Shown here: in pieces, positions 8,447 through 17,034 of the stretch
Numbering within the stretch: position 1 is the stretch's first letter
Layout of the letters: every line of letters starts with the position of its first letter
Assembly (NCBI GenBank): GCA_032027045.1
Contig: JAVSMU010000001.1
Location: 1,802,787 to 1,866,786 of the forward strand
DNA length: 64,000 nucleotides
DNA from: Truepera sp.
GTDB lineage: Bacteria; Deinococcota; Deinococci; Deinococcales; Trueperaceae
Reading direction: 5' to 3'
Translations under genes and position numbers: made by a program
Notes under the pieces: generated by a model
Told to the model about the DNA's origin: nothing
The model's input: only the letters and a program-made list of their open reading frames with translations
Databases searched by the model: none

Positions 8447-8854
8447 TCACCCTCCCGTGGAGATGGCGATGCGCTGGGCGCCGCCTTGCTTGATGAGGTC
8501 CATGATGCGCACGGCGGTGCCGTGATGCACGTCGCGATCCGCGCGCAGCACCACCGTCGTCATCCCCGTGCGGTTGATCTCGTCGCGGACGAGCACGGCC
8601 AGTTGCGCCTCCTCGACCCGAACGCCGCCGAAGTACACGGCGCCGTCCTTGGTGACCGTTACCGTCGGCATGTCGGAGGGCTGCGCCACCGACATCTGCG
8701 CGTCGGGGAGGTCGACTGGCAACCCCGACTCGATGGTTATGAACGTGGTGGAGACCATGAAGAAGATGATGAGCAAGAACACCACGTCGACCATCGCCGT
8801 GAGGTCCAGGTCCGCCCCCATGCCGGAGCGGCGACGCCTGCGGGCCCTGGTCAC
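8447..8854 (-). CDS. exbD: ExbD/TolR-family biopolymer transport protein
   Basis: This 135-residue protein is a proton-channel subunit that, with ExbB, harvests proton motive force for an envelope partner. It has an arginine-rich N terminus, one membrane helix (about 17-38) that carries the conserved Asp in LTAMVDVVFLL, and a periplasmic domain with the typical VTVTKDG and LRADRDV strands. It begins with GTG three bases after the exbB stop and ends 13 bases before the TonB-like/DUF3048 gene, so the three genes form one operon. Confidence 0.92.
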   Translation of the reverse strand: MTRARRRRRSGMGADLDLTAMVDVVFLLIIFFMVSTTFITIESGLPVDLPDAQMSVAQPSDMPTVTVTKDGAVYFGGVRVEEAQLAVLVRDEINRTGMTTVVLRADRDVHHGTAVRIMDLIKQGGAQRIAISTGG

Positions 8855-8857
8855 GGC

Positions 8858-9574
8858 TTATGCCTGGGGCGCGGGGCGGACGCCGCGCAAGTCGGCGCGT
8901 CCCTCCCGGCTCTCTTGTTGATCGGGCTTGGCTCCGGCGGCCGCCGGCTCGTCTCGCCGGTTGGCGACCGCCTGCACCACGTTCCCCATCAACTCTTCGC
9001 GGCGGAGGTCTATCTCGACGAGGCTCTTCTCTACCAGGCTGTGCAAGTAGCCGTGCCCCACGAGGACCGGGATGGCCACTATGAGGCCCGCAGCGGTGGT
9101 CACGAGGGCCTGACCGATCCCGTAGGCCAGCGCCCCGGGGTCACCGGCGCCGTGGAGCGAGATCTCCGAGAAGGAGATGATCATGCCCGTCACCGTGCCG
9201 AGCAAGCCCAGCATGGGCAGGATCTTGGCGATGATCGCCAGCGGCGTGAGGCCACGGCCGAGCGACTGCTCCTCGCGCAGCGAGGCCTCTTCGAAGGCGG
9301 CCTCCACGGCCGGGCGGCCGTACGGCAGGCGCTCGAGTGCGGCGTGCAGCACGCGCGCCACCGGTCCGCCCTGATGTTCGCAAGCGGCGAGCGCCGCCTC
9401 GAGGTCGCGCTCGCGCACGGCCGCGTTCACCCGCAGCATGAGGTTCGAGGTGTCGGTCTTCTCGCGGCTCAGCTTGAGGAACCGTTCCACGAAGATGTAG
9501 ACGGCGTAGATGGAAACCAAGATGATGACGACCAGAACTGGGCCGCCGCTGGATAGCAGTTCAGTGACAGTCAT
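8858..9574 (-). CDS. exbB: ExbB/TolQ/MotA-family proton channel protein
   Basis: This 238-residue inner-membrane protein forms the pentameric channel around ExbD. It has three membrane segments: near 12-33, then a pair in the second half that includes LGLLGTVTGMI and ALVTTAAGLIVAIP, both classic family signatures. The open frame extends further upstream, but ATG 9574 has AAGGAG seven bases away and begins where family members begin. A promoter lies at 9609-9636. It heads the exbB-exbD-TonB-like/DUF3048 operon. Confidence 0.92.
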   Translation of the reverse strand: MTVTELLSSGGPVLVVIILVSIYAVYIFVERFLKLSREKTDTSNLMLRVNAAVRERDLEAALAACEHQGGPVARVLHAALERLPYGRPAVEAAFEEASLREEQSLGRGLTPLAIIAKILPMLGLLGTVTGMIISFSEISLHGAGDPGALAYGIGQALVTTAAGLIVAIPVLVGHGYLHSLVEKSLVEIDLRREELMGNVVQAVANRRDEPAAAGAKPDQQESREGRADLRGVRPAPQA

Positions 9575-9608
9575 TCCACGCTCCTTGCGCGGTCTCGTAT
9601 CGAGGGCA

Positions 9609-9636
9609 ATCGTATGCAAGCCCCTCATGAACGCAA
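9609..9636 (-). promoter_or_regulatory. Promoter of the exbB-exbD-DUF3048 operon
   Basis: On the minus strand TTGCGT and TACGAT are separated by 16 bases. The leader to ATG 9574 would be about 28 bases and includes the AAGGAG ribosome binding site. Confidence 0.5.
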
Positions 9637-9740
9637 TGAGAGCACGCACGGCGGCACCTTGCGCTAGGCGCCACTATCCAGGCAACGGTATCAGGCTCGG
9701 CCGAGGAGCCCTGTAATTTCCGCTTCTTGTTCGCGCTGCC

Positions 9741-12455
9741 TCAACCCGTGTTCCGCATGCCGGCGCTGACTCCCATGAGGGAGAGCATGACGCCGTACGC
9801 GATGGCCTCGCGCTCGGGGCCCTCGGGCGGCTGCGATCGCAAGCGTCTGAGAAGCTCGACCTGAACACGGCTTATGGGGTCGACGTACGGGTTGCGCAGG
9901 CTGAGTGCGCGCGCTAGCACGGGGTCGTTGTCGAGGAGGGGTGCGCCCGTCACCGCTTCGGTCAGCTTCACGGTCTCGGCATGGTGGCGCTCGATGGTGA
10001 CGCCGAAATGGCGGTGCCTCTCCTCCACCAGGCCCAAGTAGGCGCCGAAAATGTTCATGTCGGCCTTGGCGAGGCTCATCTGCGCGAAGTCGATCATGGT
10101 CGTGAAGAACGGCCATTCGCGGTACATCTCTTGCGCCAGCCCCGGATCGATCGCCCCTAAGGCCGCGCCGAGGCCGTACCAACCGGGGAGGTTCGCGCGG
10201 CACTGCGTGAAGGCGAACACCCAGGGGATGGCCCGCAGGTTGGCCATGCTTGGCGCGCCGGCACGCCGCGTGGGGCGCGAACCCAGGTTGAGCTGTCCCA
10301 GCTCCTCGATCGGGGTTACCTGCTCGAAGAACTCCATGAAGCCGTCACCGCGGGTCAGGGCGCGGTAGCGGTCCATCGCCGCCACGGCGGCCGCGTCCAG
10401 CGCCTCGCGGTAGCGCGGGTCCACGGCGGGCAGCTCCCGCGTGTCGCGGGCGCTGGCGAGCATGAAGGCGTGCAGCACCTGTTCGAGGTGGCGGTGTGCG
10501 AGGTCCGGGTCGGCGTAGCGGTCGGCCAGCGCCTCGCCCTGCTCGGTGAGGCGCATGCGGCCCGCCAGGCTGCCGGGCGGCTGGGCCATGATGGCCTTCC
10601 CGGCGGGGCCGCCGCCGCGCCCGATGCTCGTGCCGCGCCCGTGGAAGATGCGCAGCGGCACGCCGAACTCGCGGCACACGGCAGCCAGCTCCTCCTGCGC
10701 CTGGTAGAGGGCCCACGACGCTGTCACGAACCCCACGTCCTTGTTCGAATCGGAGTAGCCGATCATTATCTCTTGCACGCCGCGCCGCCGGACGTGCTCC
10801 AGGTACGGCCCGACGCTGAACAATTCTCGCACCGCCGTCGGGGCCGCGCGCAGGTCGTCGAGCGTCTCGAAGAGGGGCGTGGCGTCGATCTCGGTGACGC
10901 CCGCCTCCTTGGCGAGCAGCAGGGCCTCCATGACGTCCGACACGCCGGCCGTCATGCTCACGATGGTGCTGCCGTGCGCCCCGGGCCCGTAGACGCGCTC
11001 CGCGCGGCGGAACTCCGCCAAGAACGCGAGCGCCCGGCGCGCCTCGTCCCCGATGTTCGCGCCTTCAGGCAGGAGGGGCCGCGGCGACGCGAACTCGCGG
11101 GCAAGCACCTGCACGCGTTCGCTTTCGGGCAGCGACGAGTAGTCGGGGTGGACGCCCGCTGCGGCCAGCACGCTCGCTATAGCCGCTTCGTGCACGGCGC
11201 TGTGCTCGCGCATGTCGAGCTTGGCCAGGGGGAAGCCGAAGGCGGCCGCCCTGCGCATCGCCGGCCGCAAGAACGCGTCGGCGGGGCGGCCGCCGTGGCC
11301 GAACCGGAGCGCGGCCTCCAGCACCGTCAGGTCGGCGCGATAACCCTCTTCTCCTCCAGGGTAGGTCCCCGGGTTCGCCCCCTCGCGCACGAGCGCATCG
11401 AAGACGTGCTCCAGCCAGCGGCGGTAAGGCTCACCGGGGAAGCGCTCGCTGGTCCCGGTCGTCGCGTCCTTCGAAGCGAGCGCGGCGCGGAACTCGTCGG
11501 TGAGCATCGTGCGGCCCTCCCACTGCGAGAGGCGCTGCACCAGCTCCTCGACGTCGGCGGTGTACGCCTCGTTGGCCACGTGCGCCTGCAGCTCGAACGC
11601 CTCGCGCATCACCTCGGGCGTGACGTGTGGGTTGCCGTCGCGGTCGCCACCGATCCAGGAACGGAACTTGAGGACGGGAACGGGCGACGGGCGCGGCGGC
11701 TCGAGGTGCGGTGGACGGGCGGGTCCTTCGGCTGGGAAGTAATCGTCCAGGGCCTGTTCGAGGTCCGCCATTATGCGGGGAACGGCGTCGAGCAGGGAGC
11801 GCCTGAAGTAGTAGAGCGCGCTCTTGACCTCGTCCAAGACGGTGGGCCGCTCGGGCGCCACCTCGCGGGTAAGCCACAAGGTGGCGATCTCGGCGTAGAT
11901 CTGCTCACGCAACACGCGGCCGTCTCGCGGGGTCAGCTCGACCTCGTGCAGCTGCCGGAGCGCCTCGCCTATCCGCTCGAGCTTGAGCCTCACCGTGTAG
12001 CGCTTCACCTCGGTGGGGTGCGCGGTGACCGTCAGCTGCAGATCGAGGTGCCTGATGAAGGCGGCCGCGGCGTCTCGCGACATGCCCTGGTCGCTCAGGG
12101 CCTTGACGGCGGCGGCGATGCTCTCACTACGGGGCTCCCTCACGGTGGCGCTGACCTCACGGTGCCGGTTGACGCGCACCCGGTGGATCTCCTCCGCTAG
12201 GTTGACGAGCTGGAAGTAGACCGTGAAGGCCCGCACCAGCATCTCGGCCGTCTCGGTGTCTAGCGACGCCAGCAACTGGTCGAGTTCCGGGCCGGCGTCT
12301 TCGTCACCCGCTCGCACCCCCTTCGTGAGGTACCGGACGCGCTCGACGAGGGCGAAGACGCGCTGTCCCTCGAGCTCCTTGAGGACCTGCCCTAATGCGG
12401 ACGCGAGGAAATCGACATCGCCGGACAACAGCTTGAAAGCGCTCTCGTCACTCAT
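9741..12455 (-). CDS. ppc: Phosphoenolpyruvate carboxylase
   Basis: This cytosolic enzyme adds bicarbonate to PEP to make oxaloacetate and refill the TCA cycle. The 904-residue length is normal for bacterial forms. Signatures include TAHPTE with catalytic His146, the GRGTSIGRGGGPAGKAI loop, the LRAIPWVFAF segment and the invariant C-terminal MRNTG. The start ATG overlaps the ymdB stop by four bases (ATGA), so translation is probably coupled. Bacterial PEPCs are usually inhibited by aspartate or malate; no regulatory site can be judged from the raw sequence. Confidence 0.96.
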   Translation of the reverse strand: MSDESAFKLLSGDVDFLASALGQVLKELEGQRVFALVERVRYLTKGVRAGDEDAGPELDQLLASLDTETAEMLVRAFTVYFQLVNLAEEIHRVRVNRHREVSATVREPRSESIAAAVKALSDQGMSRDAAAAFIRHLDLQLTVTAHPTEVKRYTVRLKLERIGEALRQLHEVELTPRDGRVLREQIYAEIATLWLTREVAPERPTVLDEVKSALYYFRRSLLDAVPRIMADLEQALDDYFPAEGPARPPHLEPPRPSPVPVLKFRSWIGGDRDGNPHVTPEVMREAFELQAHVANEAYTADVEELVQRLSQWEGRTMLTDEFRAALASKDATTGTSERFPGEPYRRWLEHVFDALVREGANPGTYPGGEEGYRADLTVLEAALRFGHGGRPADAFLRPAMRRAAAFGFPLAKLDMREHSAVHEAAIASVLAAAGVHPDYSSLPESERVQVLAREFASPRPLLPEGANIGDEARRALAFLAEFRRAERVYGPGAHGSTIVSMTAGVSDVMEALLLAKEAGVTEIDATPLFETLDDLRAAPTAVRELFSVGPYLEHVRRRGVQEIMIGYSDSNKDVGFVTASWALYQAQEELAAVCREFGVPLRIFHGRGTSIGRGGGPAGKAIMAQPPGSLAGRMRLTEQGEALADRYADPDLAHRHLEQVLHAFMLASARDTRELPAVDPRYREALDAAAVAAMDRYRALTRGDGFMEFFEQVTPIEELGQLNLGSRPTRRAGAPSMANLRAIPWVFAFTQCRANLPGWYGLGAALGAIDPGLAQEMYREWPFFTTMIDFAQMSLAKADMNIFGAYLGLVEERHRHFGVTIERHHAETVKLTEAVTGAPLLDNDPVLARALSLRNPYVDPISRVQVELLRRLRSQPPEGPEREAIAYGVMLSLMGVSAGMRNTG

Positions 12456-13231
12456 CCTTCGTCCTCCGCGCCGTGCTCCCAGCGCACCCGCCGCACCGAC
12501 ACTGCCCGCCGTCCCTCCAGCTCTATGGCTACCGCGTTGACGGTGCCGCGTCCCTGGGCCGGCCGGTACCTGGCGGGCAGCTTGGTCACGAAGCGCGAGT
12601 GCACCTCCTCGAAGGCCAACCCGATGGACGAGTTCTGCACGCCGGTCATGCCCACGTCGGTTATGTAGGCGGTGCCCTTGAACACCTGCTCGTCGGCCGT
12701 GGTGACGTGCGTGTGAGTCCCGAGCACGGCGCTCACCCGGCCCGCGAGGTGGAACCCCATGACCTTCTTCTCGCTGGTCGCCTCGGCGTGGAAGTCGACG
12801 ATTATCGGAACCGAGTCGTCGAGTTGCTCGAGGATGGCGTCGGCGGCGCGATACGGGTCGTCGAGCGGGTCAAGGAACACTCGGCCCATCAGTTGCGCCA
12901 CGGCGATGCGCCCACCGCCGCGCGGTTCGAACACGTGCCACCCCAGTCCGGGCGTCCCGGGCGGGTAGTTGGCCGGGCGCAGCAGGCGCGGGGTCTCCTC
13001 GAGCAGCTCCATGACCTCGGACTGGTCGAAGGCGTGGTTGCCGAGCGTGACCACGTCGGCCCCCGCGTTACGTAGCTGCTCGAACTGCTTACGGGTGATG
13101 CCGAAGCCGCCGGCGGCATTCTCGCCGTTGACTATCACGAAGTCGTAATCGTTCCGCACGGCCGCGAGGTAGGCCTGGGCCGCCTTCATGCCGGGGGTGG
13201 CGAACACGTCGCCTACGAATAGAACACGCAC
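12452..13231 (-). CDS. ymdB: YmdB-family metallophosphoesterase (2',3'-cyclic nucleotide phosphodiesterase-like)
   Basis: Known members hydrolyse 2',3'-cAMP and influence RNA turnover and biofilm formation. The 259-residue product begins MRVLFVGDVFATPG and keeps the metal-binding set GDV, NGENAAGG, TLGNHAFD and the later H-rich motifs (DFHAEATSEK, GTHTHVTTAD). The open frame runs 25 codons further upstream, but the GTG at 13231 sits five bases behind a TATCCT -10 box and matches the family start. It is divergent from the Lrp regulator and overlaps ppc downstream, an unexpected partnership whose meaning is unknown. Confidence 0.88.
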   Translation of the reverse strand: MRVLFVGDVFATPGMKAAQAYLAAVRNDYDFVIVNGENAAGGFGITRKQFEQLRNAGADVVTLGNHAFDQSEVMELLEETPRLLRPANYPPGTPGLGWHVFEPRGGGRIAVAQLMGRVFLDPLDDPYRAADAILEQLDDSVPIIVDFHAEATSEKKVMGFHLAGRVSAVLGTHTHVTTADEQVFKGTAYITDVGMTGVQNSSIGLAFEEVHSRFVTKLPARYRPAQGRGTVNAVAIELEGRRAVSVRRVRWEHGAEDEG

Positions 13232-13236
13232 AGGGC

Positions 13237-13267
13237 AGGATACCCCGGCCGCGGCGCGTGATAGATT
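13237..13267. promoter_or_regulatory. Divergent -10 boxes for ymdB and the Lrp regulator
   Basis: TATCCT on the minus strand (13237-13242) ends five bases before the ymdB GTG. TAGATT on the plus strand (13262-13267) ends ten bases before the lrp ATG. The two promoters are back to back, so an Lrp dimer bound here could affect both. Confidence 0.5.
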
Positions 13268-13277
13268 CTCGGTCAGC

Positions 13278-13739
13278 ATGGAGTTCGACGCCGTCGACCG
13301 CCGCATCCTGGAGATCTTGTTGCACGACGGGCGTGCCTCTCACGCCTCGGTGGCGAAGGCGGTCGGGTTGTCGGCGCCGGCCGTGGGCGAGCGCGTCAAG
13401 AAGCTCGAGCAGGCCGGGGTCATCCGGGGCTACCACGCGGAGATAGACCCGCAGGCCGTGGGCCTCGTGATCACGGCGTTCGTGGCGATCGCACCGCAGC
13501 CGCGCAAGCCGGCGCAGAAGCTCGTGGAGCGTCTCATGGAGTTCAGCGAGATCGAGGAGCTGCACGCCGTGGCGGGCACCTACTCGTTCATCGTGAAGGT
13601 GCGCGTGCCGAGCACGGCGGCGCTGGACGCCTTCCTCGACCGCCTGTTCACCACCGAGGGCGTGGAACGCACCGAGACCACCATGGTCCTGCGCACCAGC
13701 CTGGAGCGGCCCACCGCGCTGCCGTTCGCCGCCCGCTAA
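13278..13739 (+). CDS. Lrp/AsnC-family transcriptional regulator
   Basis: This 153-residue DNA-binding regulator responds to amino acids in known relatives. It has an N-terminal winged helix-turn-helix (about 4-62: DRRILEILLHDGRASHASVAKAVGLS in outline) and a C-terminal RAM/AsnC ligand-binding domain (about 70-145) with VAGTYSFIVKVRV. The ATG at 13278 is supported by the close -10 box and by the usual family start. Its targets are not shown by sequence; the shared upstream region with ymdB-ppc makes that operon a candidate besides itself. Confidence 0.88.
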   Translation: MEFDAVDRRILEILLHDGRASHASVAKAVGLSAPAVGERVKKLEQAGVIRGYHAEIDPQAVGLVITAFVAIAPQPRKPAQKLVERLMEFSEIEELHAVAGTYSFIVKVRVPSTAALDAFLDRLFTTEGVERTETTMVLRTSLERPTALPFAAR

Positions 13740-13769
13740 CGCCTCAGACGAGCGCCCCACACAAGCACG

Positions 13770-15374
13770 TCACACGAGCGCCTCGACGAACCAATCGGGC
13801 AGCCGCCGCTGCTGGCGCTTGAGGAAGTTGGGGAAGTCGGCGTCGAGCAGGTACGTGACGGCGCTGTCGGTCTCGCTCCTGACGCTGCGCCCGTACGCCT
13901 GCACCACGCTCAACGTGGTCCGCCAGTCGTACCAGTCGCGGTCGCGTTCCATGCGTGCAGCCACCTGTTTGTCCCCCAGGTACGGATAGGGCACCTTGCA
14001 CAGCACCTGCCAGCGCGCCAGGTCCTCGGCCAGGTCGATGCCCTCGGTCATGCTCGGCGTCACCAGGATGGTGGGTTCGGGCGAGCTCAGGTGCTTGGCG
14101 AGCGCCGCGTCTCGGCCCGCGGCGGTCTCGTGAGTGACGACGCGCCACGCCACCTCGCTGCTCAGGTGCTTGGCGACGAACCCGGCGATCTTGTACGAGT
14201 GTGCGTGCACCACGCCCTTCTCGTACTCGTGCTGCAGCGCCAGGTGGTTGACGGCCTGAGCGAGCAGGGGCAAGTCGCGATCGAGGTAGTGCCGCGTGAG
14301 GCGGGCGGCGGGCCTCACGACTATCGGACGGTTCTCCGGCGGGAACGACGAGGGCACGCTGATAACCTCGGCCTCGTCCTCGTCGATGCCTAGGCTGCGG
14401 AGGAACGTGCGCGCGTCGAGGATGGTGGCGGACAGCATGAGCACGCGCCTGGCGTGGCCGAAGAGGTAGGGCTCGGCCAAAGCCGCCACCTCGACTGGCT
14501 TGAACACGATGCTCGGACCGTCGTGACCGCGCCGGCGCTCGACCACCCAATCCACTTCGCCCGCGCCGTGGCTGTCTAGCAGCAGCATGATGCGCTCGGC
14601 CTGGCCGTCGAGCCACTGCTTGACGCGCAACTGCTGTAAGGCCACGTCTTCGTTGCCCACGTCCTTGAAGCCCCGCTCGAGCTCGGTCGCCCGGGCGCGC
14701 AGCTCGGGCAGCAGCAGCTCGGCGAACTCGAACGCCAGCTCGTCACCCAGGTCGGGCGGGAGCGCCCGCTGCAAGCCGGCCCGGAGCAGCGCGCCCTCGG
14801 CGATGACGACCTGCACGAAGTTCATGAGCGCGCCCTCGGCGTTGTGGGCCTCGTCCAGCACGAGGAGGTCACGCGAGGAGAAGCCGCCGGAGTAGTTGAG
14901 TTCGGCGAGGAAGTAGGCGTAGTTCAGGGCCGCGACGTTGGCGGCCATGGCCACGTCCTTGGCCGTGAAGTAAGGGCACTCGTCGCAAGCGGGGAAGCGC
15001 TGTCCGACGGTGCACGGAGCCGCCCCCGCGTGAGTGGGGGCGACGAGGCAGTCGTAGTTGGCCCGCCCTTTGAGGAGGGCGAGGTCGGGGAAATCCTGGA
15101 CGTACTGGTCCTGCAAGATCTTCTGGTTGGTGACGATGAACGCCGAGGGCGCCTCGCGCGCCAGCGTTACCGCCACGGCGCTCTTGCCCGCGCCGGTAGG
15201 AGCCTCGACTATCACGAAGCGCTTGCCTTCGGCGAAGGCCTCCCGCGCCCGCTCGAGGGCCTCCGCCTGGCCTGGACGGTAGTCGGGGAACGGGAAACTC
15301 GCCGAGGGAACCATGGCGGTCGTGTCCCTGGGTGCGTTCCCGGGCGCGGTCCGAGGCGCGTTCCTGGGCGGCAT
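13770..15374 (-). CDS. DinG/XPD-family Fe-S DNA helicase
   Basis: This 534-residue superfamily-2 helicase probably unwinds DNA 5' to 3' in repair. It shows Walker A EAPTGAGKS (57-65), four cysteines at 109, 121, 130 and 133 that should hold a 4Fe-4S cluster, DEAH at 174-177, and the late motifs TPSMTEGIDL and QAYGRSVRS. The open frame extends upstream into tRNA-Leu; the ATG at 15374 is chosen because TAGCTT ends five bases before it. An ATG 20 codons further in is a possible alternative, since the first 20 residues are low in complexity. The stop region is duplicated 26 bases downstream. No exonuclease domain is present, unlike long Gram-positive DinG. Confidence 0.87.
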   Translation of the reverse strand: MPPRNAPRTAPGNAPRDTTAMVPSASFPFPDYRPGQAEALERAREAFAEGKRFVIVEAPTGAGKSAVAVTLAREAPSAFIVTNQKILQDQYVQDFPDLALLKGRANYDCLVAPTHAGAAPCTVGQRFPACDECPYFTAKDVAMAANVAALNYAYFLAELNYSGGFSSRDLLVLDEAHNAEGALMNFVQVVIAEGALLRAGLQRALPPDLGDELAFEFAELLLPELRARATELERGFKDVGNEDVALQQLRVKQWLDGQAERIMLLLDSHGAGEVDWVVERRRGHDGPSIVFKPVEVAALAEPYLFGHARRVLMLSATILDARTFLRSLGIDEDEAEVISVPSSFPPENRPIVVRPAARLTRHYLDRDLPLLAQAVNHLALQHEYEKGVVHAHSYKIAGFVAKHLSSEVAWRVVTHETAAGRDAALAKHLSSPEPTILVTPSMTEGIDLAEDLARWQVLCKVPYPYLGDKQVAARMERDRDWYDWRTTLSVVQAYGRSVRSETDSAVTYLLDADFPNFLKRQQRRLPDWFVEALV

Positions 15375-15379
15375 GAGCC

Positions 15380-15385
15380 AAGCTA
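15380..15385 (-). promoter_or_regulatory. -10 box of leaderless type for the DinG-like helicase
   Basis: TAGCTT on the minus strand ends five bases before ATG 15374. Confidence 0.45.
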
Positions 15386-15491
15386 TCATGCCCCGCCAGG
15401 CCGCCCGGAACCCGCGTGGGCAGAAGCCCAGCGGGCCACCCGTAACACGCAGAAGACCGACCCGCAGGCCGGCCCTACGCACATCCTGGTT

Positions 15492-15578
15492 TGGTGCCGA
15501 GGAGGGGACTTGAACCCCTACAGCCTTGCGGCCACCAGCCCCTCAAGCTGGCGCGTCTACCTATTCCGCCACCTCGGC
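15492..15578 (-). tRNA. tRNA-Leu (anticodon GAG)
   Basis: The minus strand folds into a class II tRNA. The acceptor stem pairs GCCGAGG with CCTCGGC, the anticodon stem CCAGC/GCTGG encloses the loop TTGAGGG with anticodon GAG, there is a long variable arm, and the T arm contains GGTTCAAGTCC. The discriminator is A and CCA is encoded. A consensus promoter lies at 15622-15651. Confidence 0.95.
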
Positions 15579-15621
15579 ACGCACTGCGCGAAAGCGATAA
15601 AGCCCTTCACGAGCGAAAAAG

Positions 15622-15651
15622 ATGATATCGCTCGGGGTATAGGGGCGTCAA
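15622..15651 (-). promoter_or_regulatory. Promoter of tRNA-Leu
   Basis: On the minus strand TTGACG and TATCAT are separated by 18 bases. The -10 lies about 43 bases before the mature 5' end. Confidence 0.6.
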
Positions 15652-15690
15652 GCGCGGGGGCCGGGATCGGCGCCTTCCTTCCCCGGACTC

Positions 15691-15784
15691 GTGGCCCGAC
15701 CTCGTAGCGCGGACCGGGCTAGCGGCCCGACTTCGAAACGCCGTCCTGGATTGGTGGCGAGACTTCGAAGCACCGTCACCCGCC
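15691..15784. repeat. Three degenerate 31-32-bp tandem repeats
   Basis: Copies begin at about 15691, 15722 and 15754 and share the core GGCCCGACTTCGAA followed by CGCCGTC with substitutions. They lie between the tRNA-Leu promoter and the first sugar dehydrogenase gene. No function is evident. Confidence 0.45.
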
Positions 15785-15830
15785 CTCGGTCGCCGTGGCA
15801 GCGGGACAGGGCCGGCTCATGCTGGGCAGC

Positions 15831-15836
15831 TATCCT
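15831..15836 (+). promoter_or_regulatory. -10 box of leaderless type for the first sugar dehydrogenase
   Basis: TATCCT ends six bases before ATG 15843. Confidence 0.55.
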
Positions 15837-15842
15837 TCCCGG

Positions 15843-17027
15843 ATGCGACGTTTCCGTGGACTTGGACCCACGCTCGTACTCGCCACCCTTGCCTCCGCGC
15901 TGGCAGCGTGCGGTGCGCTGAGCCCCGCCACGCCGCCGCCGAGCCCTCCAGCGCCACCAAGACTAGACAAGACCGTGGCCCTCGAAGTGGCCTACACGGG
16001 CTTCGACCATCCCGTCGGCATCGTCAACGCGGGCGACTCTCGTCTGTTCGTGGTGGAGCTCGCGGGCGCCATCCGCGTGGTGAAAGACGGCGCCGTGCTC
16101 ACCACACCGTTCCTGGACCTTACCGGCATGGTCCCGACCAACGGCGAGCAGGGCCTGCTGGGCCTGGCCTTCGACCCCGACTACGCCACCAATGGGCGCT
16201 TCTACGTTCACTACATAAACCTTGACGGCGACGCCGTCATCGCGCGCTACGAGGTCTCCGGCGACCCGGACGTCGCCGCTGCCGGCTCGGCGGAGCCCCT
16301 GCTCACCATCCATCGAGGCGCGGACTACTCAAAGTTCCATTACGGCGGCCAGCTCGCGTTCGGACGCGACGGCTACCTGTACGTGGCCAGCGGCGATGGC
16401 GCCACGGGGGGCGACCCCAGTAGGCGGTTGGACACTCTGTTGGGCAAGATCCTGAGGATCGACGTGTCGGGGCCCGGGGCCTACTCCGTGCCGAGCGATA
16501 ACCCCTTCGTGGGCACTCCGGGCGTAAGGGCCGAGATCTGGGCCTACGGCCTGCGCAACCCGTGGCGCTTCTCCTTCGACCGTCTGACCGGCGACCTGTA
16601 CATCGCCGACGTGGGCGAGGACGCATACGAGGAGGTGAACTTCCAGCCGGCCGCCTCCAAGGGTGGTGAGGACTACGGCTGGAACGTCATGGAAGGCATG
16701 CACTGCTACGGTAGCGACACGTGCGACAAGTCGGGCCTGACCTTGCCCGTCCTGGAGTACGAGCACGACGACACAGGCCGCTCCATCACCGGCGGCTACG
16801 TGTACCGCGGGAGGCAGGTCCCCGGCCTCGAGGGCGCCTACGTGTTCGGCGACTTCATGACGGGCGAGGTGTGGCGAAGCTCGGCGGCCGACGACTGGGC
16901 CATGACGCAGATCCCGGCGCCGGCCGGCATCATGGTCACGACGTTCGGTGAGGATGCGAACGGGGAGCTCTACCTAGCCGACTTCAAGGCCGGGACGCTG
17001 TACCGCTTCCGCACCGCGCCGAACTAG
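15843..17027 (+). CDS. PQQ-dependent sugar dehydrogenase-like lipoprotein (GSDH family)
   Basis: Members of this six-bladed propeller family oxidise aldoses such as glucose with PQQ and are exported. The 394-residue protein begins with a lipoprotein signal whose lipobox LAAC fixes the lipidated cysteine near residue 23. Family signatures are DHPVGIVNAGDSRLFV, EQGLLGLAFDPDYA, the GQLAFGRDGYLYVASGDGA loop, WAYGLRNPWRFSFD and YGWNVMEG. The inner ATG is supported by the -10 box and the lipobox. A paralogue lacking the lipobox lies at 18.8 kb. PQQ use is inferred from the family; some members are hedgehog-type proteins of unknown activity. Confidence 0.85.
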   Translation: MRRFRGLGPTLVLATLASALAACGALSPATPPPSPPAPPRLDKTVALEVAYTGFDHPVGIVNAGDSRLFVVELAGAIRVVKDGAVLTTPFLDLTGMVPTNGEQGLLGLAFDPDYATNGRFYVHYINLDGDAVIARYEVSGDPDVAAAGSAEPLLTIHRGADYSKFHYGGQLAFGRDGYLYVASGDGATGGDPSRRLDTLLGKILRIDVSGPGAYSVPSDNPFVGTPGVRAEIWAYGLRNPWRFSFDRLTGDLYIADVGEDAYEEVNFQPAASKGGEDYGWNVMEGMHCYGSDTCDKSGLTLPVLEYEHDDTGRSITGGYVYRGRQVPGLEGAYVFGDFMTGEVWRSSAADDWAMTQIPAPAGIMVTTFGEDANGELYLADFKAGTLYRFRTAPN

Positions 17028-17034
17028 GGCTGCC

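Noticed and set aside
10470..12200. 576-codon open frame on the plus strand opposite ppc
   Set aside because: It is the antisense shadow of PEP carboxylase in high-GC DNA. Composition is His/Arg/Leu-rich with no family motif or ribosome binding site.
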